From SG8-41 sp035620515 (GTDB lineage Bacteria; Pseudomonadota; Gammaproteobacteria; Burkholderiales; SG8-41), in the NCBI GenBank assembly GCA_035620515.1, contig DASPGR010000129.1:1-10630 (forward strand): DNA of 10,630 nucleotides, written 5' to 3'. Position 1 is the first letter of the stretch. Each line of letters begins with the position of its first letter. Made by a program: the position numbers and the translations under genes. This document shows positions 5,801 to 10,630 of the stretch, in pieces. The notes under the pieces are model-generated. The model was given only the letters and a program-made list of their open reading frames with translations, made no database searches and was not told where the DNA came from.

Positions 5801-6661
5801 ATGATCGGCTCGTTGATTCCGGTTTTGCTTCTGCTGCTGCCGGCTGCGGCGGCGCTCGCGCAGGCGGATGGCGGGAACGCCGCGAGTTGCGGCGAGCTGG
5901 TGACGGTCGAAACGCACGAGCGCACAACGACGCTCTATGCGCTCGCGCAGCCGCGGCCCGCGACAGCGGCGGGGGCCCGCGTTGCCCTGGTTCTGCTCGC
6001 GGGCGGCGGCGGCCACCTGAACTTCGATGACCGTGGCTGTCCCCGCGCGCTCAAAGGCAATTCGCTGGTGCGCATGCTTCCGCTCTTCCACAGCGCGGGA
6101 TTTATCACCGCGTTGGTAGATGCTCCGTCCGATCATCCGGGAGAGGACGGGCTTGCCGGCTTCCGGATCGCGGCCGAGCACGCCGAAGACCTGGGCAAGG
6201 TGATCGCGGACGTGCGGCGGCGCACGAAGGCGTCGGTCTGGCTTGTCGGCACCAGCCGGGGCACGATCTCCGCGGTCAACGCGGCCGCCCGCCTTTCCGG
6301 GCCCGCCGCGCCCGACGGCCTGGTGCTTACCTCCGCCCTGACGTCGGGCTACAGCGGCGGACGCAAGAACTGGATGGCCAACACGGTATTCGATCGTCCC
6401 CTGGAGTCCATCCGGGTGCCGGTCCTGGTCGTGGGGCACGCTGAGGACAAGTGCGTGCGCACGCCGCCCGACCTGATGGGCAACATCACCGCGCGGACCG
6501 GGAGCGCACGCGAGCAGGTCGTCACCGTCACCGGCGGTCCAGGCGAGCCCGGACCGCAGAGCGTTCACGCCTGCAGGGGCCGCTCCCCGCACGGCTACCT
6601 CGGTCAGGAAGCCGATGTGGCTGCGGGAATTGCCCGCTTCATCGGCGGGGGCACGTATTAG
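5801..6661 (+). CDS. Exported serine alpha/beta hydrolase
   Basis: The 286-residue product starts with a clear signal peptide (core LIPVLLLLLPAAAALA, likely cleavage after Ala20), placing it in the periplasm or outside. The mature domain shows an oxyanion-type loop LLAGGGGHLNF (about residues 65-75), the nucleophile elbow VGTSRGT with Ser152, a candidate acid at Asp216 (VGHAEDKCV), and a candidate catalytic His264 (SPHGYLG) followed by a C-terminal helix ADVAAGIARFI. The complete Ser-Asp-His set argues for an active esterase or related hydrolase. Four Cys in the mature part (30, 80, 218, 258) could form disulfides, as fits an oxidising compartment. The ribosome site is weak (GTGAAGAA, with GAAGAA about six bases upstream). 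It is divergent from the small TerB-like gene. The substrate is unknown. Confidence 0.85.
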   Translation: MIGSLIPVLLLLLPAAAALAQADGGNAASCGELVTVETHERTTTLYALAQPRPATAAGARVALVLLAGGGGHLNFDDRGCPRALKGNSLVRMLPLFHSAGFITALVDAPSDHPGEDGLAGFRIAAEHAEDLGKVIADVRRRTKASVWLVGTSRGTISAVNAAARLSGPAAPDGLVLTSALTSGYSGGRKNWMANTVFDRPLESIRVPVLVVGHAEDKCVRTPPDLMGNITARTGSAREQVVTVTGGPGEPGPQSVHACRGRSPHGYLGQEADVAAGIARFIGGGTY

Positions 6662-6767
6662 GCGAGGGACGCCCGCACTGGAATGCCGCAAGGGCCTGAT
6701 AACGGCTCAAGACCGGCGATTCAGGCCAGTCACCTTTCACAAGTTTCTGTCCCCGGTACTACGCCGG

Positions 6768-6776
6768 TGCTAGGAT
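6768..6776 (+). promoter_or_regulatory. Possible extended -10 promoter element for Bug gene 2
   Basis: TGCTAGGAT resembles an extended -10 (TGn followed by a TATAAT-like hexamer, four of six matches). No convincing -35 hexamer lies 17 bp upstream, which extended -10 promoters can tolerate. If used, transcription would begin in the first copy of the 30-bp tandem repeat and give a leader of about 75 bases before Bug gene 2. The upstream gap (6662-6767) shows no other recognisable element. Confidence 0.3.
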
Positions 6777-6778
6777 GA

Positions 6779-6838
6779 TGGCGGGCCGGCACGACCGGGC
6801 CGACGAACTGGCGGGCCGGCACGACCGGGCCGACGAAC
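6779..6838. repeat. Exact 30-bp tandem duplication in the Bug gene 2 leader
   Basis: Two identical, directly abutting 30-bp copies occupy 6779-6808 and 6809-6838. Each begins TGGCGGGCCGG and ends GGGCCGACGAAC. The second copy ends 11 bp before the GGAGGA ribosome site of the Bug gene. Exact identity points to a recent slippage or duplication event, or to selection for two copies of a site. The unit is very GC-rich and contains GGCCGG and GGGCCG blocks that could pair in RNA. It lies outside any gene I accept, although one frame across it is open. Confidence 0.9.
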
Positions 6839-6859
6839 ATCCAAATCGTGGAGGATCAA

Positions 6860-7831
6860 ATGAGACACAAGGTATGGGCGCTGGCGGCAGCCGGCGCGGC
6901 GATTGCGTTGAGCGCTCCGGTTCTCTCCATTGCGGCGCAGTGGCCGGAGAAGTCAGTGCGCCTCCTGGTGCCGTTTCCGCCGGGCGGCGGGACCGACATC
7001 CAGGCGCGGATTCTGTCCACCGCGTTCCAGAACAGCACAGGCCAGAGGTTCATCATCGACAACCGGACAGGCGCTTCGGGTCTCATTGCAACCCAGATTG
7101 CCGTGGAGTCCCCGCCCGACGGCTATACCGTGCTCTTCACCTCGGGCAGCATCGCGCCCGTCAAGACGCTCTTCGCGAAGCGCATCAAGTTCGACATGTT
7201 CACCGATCTCGAGCCCATCAGCCTGGTGTCGCAGACCCCGCTCGTGCTCACGGTGCATCCGAGCGTGCCGGCGAAGTCGGCGAAGGAGCTGATCGCGCTG
7301 GCGAAGCGCACGCCGAAGATGAACGTCGGCGGCAACACCGCGGGCACCACCGCCCATCTGACAGCGGAAATGGCGAACCAGCGCTTCGGTCTCAACTCCA
7401 CCGTGATCACCTATCGTGGCGGCGGACCGGCCGTGATTGCGCTCATCTCGGGCGAGATCGACTACATCTTCGGCACCGCGCCCTCGATCATGCCGCACAT
7501 CCGGAGCGGCCGCGCGAGGGGGCTGGCGGTGACGACGAAGACGCGGTCCTCGGCGCTCCCGGACCTGCCCACGATGGACTCGATGTACCCCGGATTCATA
7601 TCCTATAACTGGTACGCGATGTTCTACGCGAAAGGCACGCCGAAACAGATCGTGGACCGGATGAACTCGGAGATCAGGAAGGCTCTCGCCACCTCCGAGA
7701 TCAAGGCTTTCTATCCGAAGCAGGCGCTCGATCCCGTCGGCAGCAGCCCTGAAGAGCTGAGCCGTTTCTTCAAGGAGGAGGTCGAGAAGTACGCGAAGGT
7801 GATCAAGGCCGCCAACATCCGGCTCGAGTAA
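6860..7831 (+). CDS. Bug-family (TctC-like) periplasmic solute-binding protein 2
   Basis: This 323-residue protein has a signal peptide of about 26 residues (MRHKVWALAAAGAAIALSAP, cleavage near IAA), then QWPEKSVRLLVPFPPGGGTD, the canonical Bug opening with the ligand-binding PGGGTD loop near residues 41-46. Family landmarks continue with RFIIDNRTGASG, PDGYTVLF and ITYRGGGPAVIALISGEIDYIF. It should bind a small carboxylate or related solute in the periplasm; the ligand is unknown. I chose the ATG at 6860 because GGAGGA sits four bases upstream; an upstream GTG at 6848 overlaps that ribosome site and would disturb the signal peptide. It is downstream of the exported hydrolase on the same strand (198-bp gap) and converges with the four-helix membrane protein. 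Confidence 0.94.
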   Translation: MRHKVWALAAAGAAIALSAPVLSIAAQWPEKSVRLLVPFPPGGGTDIQARILSTAFQNSTGQRFIIDNRTGASGLIATQIAVESPPDGYTVLFTSGSIAPVKTLFAKRIKFDMFTDLEPISLVSQTPLVLTVHPSVPAKSAKELIALAKRTPKMNVGGNTAGTTAHLTAEMANQRFGLNSTVITYRGGGPAVIALISGEIDYIFGTAPSIMPHIRSGRARGLAVTTKTRSSALPDLPTMDSMYPGFISYNWYAMFYAKGTPKQIVDRMNSEIRKALATSEIKAFYPKQALDPVGSSPEELSRFFKEEVEKYAKVIKAANIRLE

Positions 7832-7832
7832 G

Positions 7833-7849
7833 CGGGCGCGCGGCGCCCG
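7833..7849. terminator. GC-only hairpin in the convergent gap, possible terminator
   Basis: CGGGCGC-GCG-GCGCCCG forms a 7-bp all-GC stem with a three-base loop. It fills most of the 22-bp gap between the convergent stops of Bug gene 2 (7831) and the membrane protein (7854). The position is right for a bidirectional terminator, but no T-run follows on either strand, so intrinsic termination would be poor. It may instead block exonucleases or simply reflect high GC. Confidence 0.35.
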
Positions 7850-7853
7850 ACAC

Positions 7854-8282
7854 TCACCGCCTGCCGCGCCTGAATCGCGGGCGGGTCGCCCGTTTGCTCG
7901 CAATGAAGCCGCAGATGAACTGCGGCACGGACAGTATCGCCATGGCGACGATGGCGAGCGGCCACATATTGAGAGAGCCGCCGCCCAGCGCGAGCGCGAG
8001 GGCCTGGCCGGCCGCCATGGCGAGCGTCCAGCGCCACGTCCTTCGGGGAAAAACGTAGCTGATCCCGTAGATCAGTGCGCACATCACGGGGATTCCCACG
8101 GTGAAATAGTAGCCGGAATCCCAAGCCTCCCTTTTTCCCGTTGCGATCGTGATCGCGAGGCACACCAGGAAGCCGGAGAGCGCGGCAGCCGCGTAGGGTA
8201 GATAGTCGCTCTTCGCGCCACCCGGACGGGCATCAGCGGCTGTCGAGGGCGGGTTGTGCTCGGGATGTGATGGCAGCGCCAT
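7854..8282 (-). CDS. Four-helix membrane protein of unknown function
   Basis: From the chosen ATG the protein has 142 residues: a polar proline-rich N-terminus, then four likely membrane helices, LPYAAAALSGFLVCLAITIA, YYFTVGIPVMCALIYGISYV, WRWTLAMAAGQALALALGG and WPLAIVAMAILSVPQFICGF, ending in a strongly basic tail (SKRATRPRFRRGRR) that predicts a cytoplasmic C-terminus. The frame is open up to an ATG at 8390, but that start would overlap the divergent amidohydrolase start codon and add a non-hydrophobic stretch, so the shorter form is preferred. No Shine-Dalgarno sequence is clear before either start, so the exact start is uncertain. I do not recognise a named family. It converges with Bug gene 2 across 22 bp; any functional link is unknown. 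Confidence 0.7.
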   Translation of the reverse strand: MALPSHPEHNPPSTAADARPGGAKSDYLPYAAAALSGFLVCLAITIATGKREAWDSGYYFTVGIPVMCALIYGISYVFPRRTWRWTLAMAAGQALALALGGGSLNMWPLAIVAMAILSVPQFICGFIASKRATRPRFRRGRR

Positions 8283-8351
8283 CCGCGAATAGTACGGCCA
8301 ACCGGGCCGCCAAGGAATACAACAATCGCACGCGTTGGCGCCGACCGGCTG

Positions 8352-8360
8352 TGCTACGCT
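8352..8360 (+). promoter_or_regulatory. Weak extended -10-like element before the ACMSD-like gene
   Basis: TGCTACGCT has the TGn extension and a partial TATAAT match, 28 bp before the amidohydrolase start codon. TTGGCG lies upstream, but at a too-short 14-bp spacing. It is the only promoter-like sequence I see in the 106-bp divergent gap 8283-8388. Confidence 0.22.
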
Positions 8361-8388
8361 CACGCGGCTTTTCCGCTGAGGAATCCGC

Positions 8389-9387
8389 ATGAAAACGATC
8401 GATATTCACGCCCACGTCGTCCCTCAGTCCCTGTGGCAGGCCATCGAAGCGAAGAAGGACTGGCACGGCTTCCGCCACGAGCCCGGCGAGGGCCTCGGCA
8501 CGCTGGTGGGCGGCGGCATGCGCACGGGATTCACCACGCCCAAGGTGCGCTTCACGGTGGAGGAGCGCCTGAAGGACATGGACGAGCAGAAGGTCGACGT
8601 CCAGGTGCTCTCGATCCACACACCCTTTGTCGGCTATCACCTCGGGGCGGCGGATGGGCTTGCTCTTGCGCGCGAAGTAAACGACGAGATCGGGGCAACA
8701 GTGCGTGGGAACTCCGGTCGCCTCGCGGGGCTAGCGACGCTGCCCGTGCAGGACGTTAAGGCCGCGATCGGCGAGCTCGAGCGCGCGGTGACGAAGCTCG
8801 GGTTGAAGGGGGCCTCGCTCGACACGCAGGTGAACGGCGAGCAGTGGGACGAGCCGAAGTTTCTTCCGTTCTTCAAGGCCGCCGAGAGCATGGGGGCGGT
8901 GCTCTTCTACCATCCGCAGCCGCAGAACAACTTCCTGATGCGGCGGATCAATCGCCACGGGCTTTTCAACAGCCTCGGCGTGATCCTGGACGACGCGATC
9001 GTAACGGCCGTGCTGATCTGCGGCGGCGTGCTCGAGAAGTGCCCGGATCTCAAGGTCTGCATCGCGCACGGCGGCGGCCCCGCGTGCTACGCGATGGGCA
9101 GGCTCGACCGCAACTGGCACGGGCGGCCGCAGTCGCGCAGCACGCCGCAGCCGCCGAGCGCCTACCAGAAAAAACTCTATTACGACACGGTGGTCGGGAG
9201 CGAGGAGGCGCTTCGCTTCCTCATCGACCGCGTGGGTGCAGACCGCGTTGTCCTCGGGAGCGACTGGCCGTTCGTCCCGTGGCACCCCTCGCCGGTCGCG
9301 TGGGTGCAGGGCCTCAAGTCCCTGACGCCCGACGAGAAGGAGAAAATCCTCTGGAAGAACCTTGCGGCCCTGCTCGACATACGTTAG
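8389..9387 (+). CDS. ACMSD-like amidohydrolase (decarboxylase-type)
   Basis: The 332-residue protein matches the 2-amino-3-carboxymuconate-6-semialdehyde decarboxylase (ACMSD)/gamma-resorcylate decarboxylase branch in length and ligand spacing. IDIHAHVVP supplies His7 and His9, VLFYHPQPQNN supplies His175, CIAHGGGPACYAMGRLDR supplies His227, and VLGSDWPFVPW supplies Asp292. These closely match ACMSD's zinc ligands (His9, His11, His177, Asp294) and its catalytic His228, quoted from memory. The metal site is therefore intact, unlike the amidohydrolase at 3815. The likely reaction is non-oxidative decarboxylation or hydrolysis of a carboxylated aromatic or ring-cleavage product; the substrate is not fixed. 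TGAGGA about six bases upstream supports the ATG. It is divergent from the membrane protein and converges with Bug gene 3 across 70 bp. A true ACMSD of the 2-aminobenzoate/tryptophan routes is possible, but no pathway partners are in view. Confidence 0.88.
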   Translation: MKTIDIHAHVVPQSLWQAIEAKKDWHGFRHEPGEGLGTLVGGGMRTGFTTPKVRFTVEERLKDMDEQKVDVQVLSIHTPFVGYHLGAADGLALAREVNDEIGATVRGNSGRLAGLATLPVQDVKAAIGELERAVTKLGLKGASLDTQVNGEQWDEPKFLPFFKAAESMGAVLFYHPQPQNNFLMRRINRHGLFNSLGVILDDAIVTAVLICGGVLEKCPDLKVCIAHGGGPACYAMGRLDRNWHGRPQSRSTPQPPSAYQKKLYYDTVVGSEEALRFLIDRVGADRVVLGSDWPFVPWHPSPVAWVQGLKSLTPDEKEKILWKNLAALLDIR

Positions 9388-9396
9388 GGGCGATGC

Positions 9397-9424
9397 GTGA
9401 TGGGTAACGCGAAACACCCATCAC
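9397..9424. terminator. Hairpin between convergent genes, made from inverted heptamer copies
   Basis: GTGATGGGT (9397-9405) and ACCCATCAC (9416-9424) form a perfect 9-bp stem around the ten-base loop AACGCGAAAC. The hairpin begins ten bases after the amidohydrolase stop, in the convergent gap before Bug gene 3. Location and stem suggest transcript-end function, but no T-run follows. The arms are copies of the CCCATCA heptamer in opposite orientation. Confidence 0.4.
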
Positions 9425-9451
9425 TCATCACCCATCACTCGTCACGCATCA
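9417..9451. repeat. Degenerate heptamer tandem repeat, CCCATCA family
   Basis: Five consecutive 7-bp units, CCCATCA, CTCATCA, CCCATCA, CTCGTCA and CGCATCA, lie in the convergent gap 9388-9457. An inverted pair of units (CGATGCG, TGATGGG) precedes them at 9391-9404. The unit is the same as that in the 3173-3207 array about 6 kb away. It fills the gap almost entirely and ends six bases before the stop codon of Bug gene 3. Confidence 0.85.
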
Positions 9452-9457
9452 CCCGGG

Positions 9458-10444
9458 TCAGCCGGCCTTGATGCCTCTTTCCTTGACCACCCGCCGCCAT
9501 TTCACCTGCTCGCCCTTCAGATAGTTGGTGAGCTCTTGCGGCGACATGGGGATCAACTCGGCGCCGCCTTTTACGAAGCGCTGCGTGACCACGGGGTCAG
9601 CCAGGGTGGCCTGGACCTTCTGGTTCAGCAATTTGATGATCCTGTCCGGCGTCCCCGCGGGCGCCGCGATGATGTGCCATGCGACCATCTCGAATCCGGG
9701 CATTCCGGACTCGGCGACGGTCGGCAGGCTTGGCATCGCGGAGGAGCGTTTGAGGCTGCTCACAGCGAGGGCACGCAGCCGGCCTGCCTCGTGCAGGCGC
9801 GCGGTGTTCGTGATGTTGGAGAAGCCGATTTGCATCTCGCCGCCCACCACTGCCGCGAGCGCCGGGCCGCCGCCCTTGTATTGAATTGCCCGGATGTTGA
9901 CCTGGCCCATCAGGTTGAAGAGCTCGCCGGTCAAGTGCGAGTTGGTGCCAATGCCCGAGGAGGCGTAGTTGATCTTGTCAGGCTGCGCCTTCACGAGCGC
10001 CAGCAGCTCCTTCACCGATTTTGCGGGAACCGACGGATGCACCGAGATCGCGGTCGGAATCTTGGAAATCATCGCGACCACCTTGAAATCCTTGAGGGGA
10101 TCGTAGCCGGCATTCTTGTAGATCAGCGGGCTGGTCAGGAACGCGGTGGTGTGGAGCACCAGCGTATAGCCGTCGGCGTTGCTGTCCTTGACGATTCTCG
10201 TGCCGATCTGGCCTGAAGCGCCGGCGCGGTTGTCGACGACGACCTGCTCCCCGAGAAGCTGTGTCAACTTGTCCTGGATCGCGCGGGCGTTAAAGTCGGT
10301 GCTGCCGCCTGCCGAGAACGGACAGACCAGGCGTATCGGCTTCGTCGGGAAGCGCTCTGCCGCGTGCGTGGGCAGGGCGGCCGCCGCAACGAAGGCGGCA
10401 GTCAGCAGGCCGAACCGGATAGGGCTGAGGTACATCCTTTCCAT
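9458..10444 (-). CDS. Bug-family (TctC-like) periplasmic solute-binding protein 3
   Basis: This 328-residue protein has a signal peptide (core FGLLTAAFVAAAALP, cleavage near THA at residue 28) and the mature Bug opening RFPTKPIRLVCPFSAGGSTD, with the ligand loop at about residues 42-50. Further landmarks are VVVDNRAGASGQIGT, DGYTLVLHT, IQYKGGGPALAAVVGGEMQIGF and the C-terminal KGEQVKWRRVVKERGI. It should deliver a small carboxylate-type ligand in the periplasm; its specificity is unknown. AGGAGG six bases upstream strongly supports this start. It converges with the ACMSD-like gene, and adjacency of a Bug gene with a catabolic enzyme gene is common, so the two may serve the same substrate, but that is inference. 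Its sequence differs substantially from the other two Bug proteins, so this is not a recent local duplication. Confidence 0.94.
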   Translation of the reverse strand: MERMYLSPIRFGLLTAAFVAAAALPTHAAERFPTKPIRLVCPFSAGGSTDFNARAIQDKLTQLLGEQVVVDNRAGASGQIGTRIVKDSNADGYTLVLHTTAFLTSPLIYKNAGYDPLKDFKVVAMISKIPTAISVHPSVPAKSVKELLALVKAQPDKINYASSGIGTNSHLTGELFNLMGQVNIRAIQYKGGGPALAAVVGGEMQIGFSNITNTARLHEAGRLRALAVSSLKRSSAMPSLPTVAESGMPGFEMVAWHIIAAPAGTPDRIIKLLNQKVQATLADPVVTQRFVKGGAELIPMSPQELTNYLKGEQVKWRRVVKERGIKAG

Positions 10445-10473
10445 CGTACTCCTCCTATATCGTTGTTGAGCGG

Positions 10474-10491
10474 CACCGGGGCGCGCCGGTG
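10474..10491. promoter_or_regulatory. Inverted repeat in the Bug gene 3 leader
   Basis: CACCGG-GGCGCG-CCGGTG is a 6-bp perfect inverted repeat 30 bp upstream of the Bug gene 3 start codon, just downstream of the predicted -10. A site there could act as an operator or form a leader hairpin. The motif is short and GC-rich, so chance is a real alternative. Confidence 0.35.
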
Positions 10492-10494
10492 ACC

Positions 10495-10524
10495 AGTATC
10501 GCCCGATTTCAGGCCGCCCCGCAA
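10495..10524 (-). promoter_or_regulatory. Candidate sigma-70-type promoter for Bug gene 3
   Basis: On the minus strand, TTGCGG (10519-10524) and GATACT (10495-10500) are separated by 18 bp, a reasonable -35/-10 pair with partial matches. A transcript starting about seven bases downstream would carry the inverted repeat at 10474-10491 and the AGGAGG ribosome site. Beyond this, the right end (10525-10630) holds a short palindrome (TCTCCC-T-GGGAGA at 10570-10582). It also holds possible start codons of a gene running off the + strand (ATG at 10602 or 10614), too short to identify. Confidence 0.35.
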
Positions 10525-10630
10525 ACCGGACGCCTGCAGCCCTTTAACGGCCCATAAACACGGATGGTCTCTCCCTGGGAGAATGGTCCTAGCAGAAAAG
10601 GATGCGGCGGCCATGCGCAAGCACCGGCGG

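Noticed and set aside
5723..6691. A 322-codon open frame on the minus strand over the exported hydrolase
   Set aside because: It is antisense to a gene with a signal peptide and a complete Ser-Asp-His set, and its product shows no fold or motif.
6775..7608. A frame starting in the 30-bp repeat, giving a GRHDRADELA peptide repeat
   Set aside because: It runs out of frame through Bug gene 2 and becomes an Arg-rich nonsense product; the repeat is better read as leader DNA.
7833..7849. Strong intrinsic terminator
   Set aside because: The hairpin is real but no T-run follows on either strand, so it is listed only as a possible terminator.
10402..10620. 72-codon minus-strand frame at the right edge
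   Set aside because: It overlaps the start of Bug gene 3 in another frame, lacks a ribosome site, and its product has no features.

Overview
The window is GC-rich, tightly packed bacterial DNA. Three Bug/TctC-type periplasmic solute-binding proteins, together with amidohydrolases, alpha/beta hydrolases and a CocE-type hydrolase, are the classic signature of a free-living betaproteobacterium, most likely Burkholderiales or a relative. This assignment rests on gene content only. I see no rRNA, tRNA, CRISPR array, insertion sequence or phage gene.

Layout, left to right. (1) The 3' end of a CocE/NonD-type hydrolase (+) runs in from the left edge and abuts, with no intervening base, the stop of a convergent Bug protein (-). 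(2) Behind that Bug gene lies an HtrA/DegS-like trypsin-fold + PDZ protein (-). All three of its catalytic positions are replaced and it has no signal peptide. (3) Divergent from it is a compact + strand operon (3231-5388): a carboxymuconolactone decarboxylase (CMD)-family protein, an amidohydrolase with a QxH in place of the usual HxH, and an alpha/beta hydrolase with a Cys nucleophile elbow. (4) A 91-codon small gene (-), possibly a shortened TerB-like protein, converges on the operon and is divergent from an exported serine alpha/beta hydrolase (+). Their shared 129-bp promoter region holds two inverted repeats. (5) A second Bug gene (+) follows, its leader carrying an exact 30-bp tandem duplication. 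(6) A four-helix membrane protein (-) converges on it and is divergent from an ACMSD/resorcylate-decarboxylase-like amidohydrolase (+). (7) A third Bug gene (-) converges on that amidohydrolase and has a well-formed Shine-Dalgarno sequence and promoter-like elements.

How the genes may work together (inference): Bug proteins capture small carboxylates in the periplasm, while the amidohydrolases, CMD-family protein and hydrolases would act on lactones, carboxylated ring-cleavage products or esters. This looks like an accessory catabolic region for aromatic or carboxylic compounds. No TctA/TctB permease genes are present, so the Bug proteins would need partners encoded elsewhere. The 3231-5388 operon recalls pcaC-pcaD logic (decarboxylase plus enol-lactone hydrolase), but none of its products is the textbook enzyme.

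I found no evidence of a defence system or other wholly new machinery. The best candidates for something undescribed are the triad-less HtrA-like protein, the CMD/amidohydrolase/Cys-hydrolase operon, and the small repeats and palindromes in the promoter regions.
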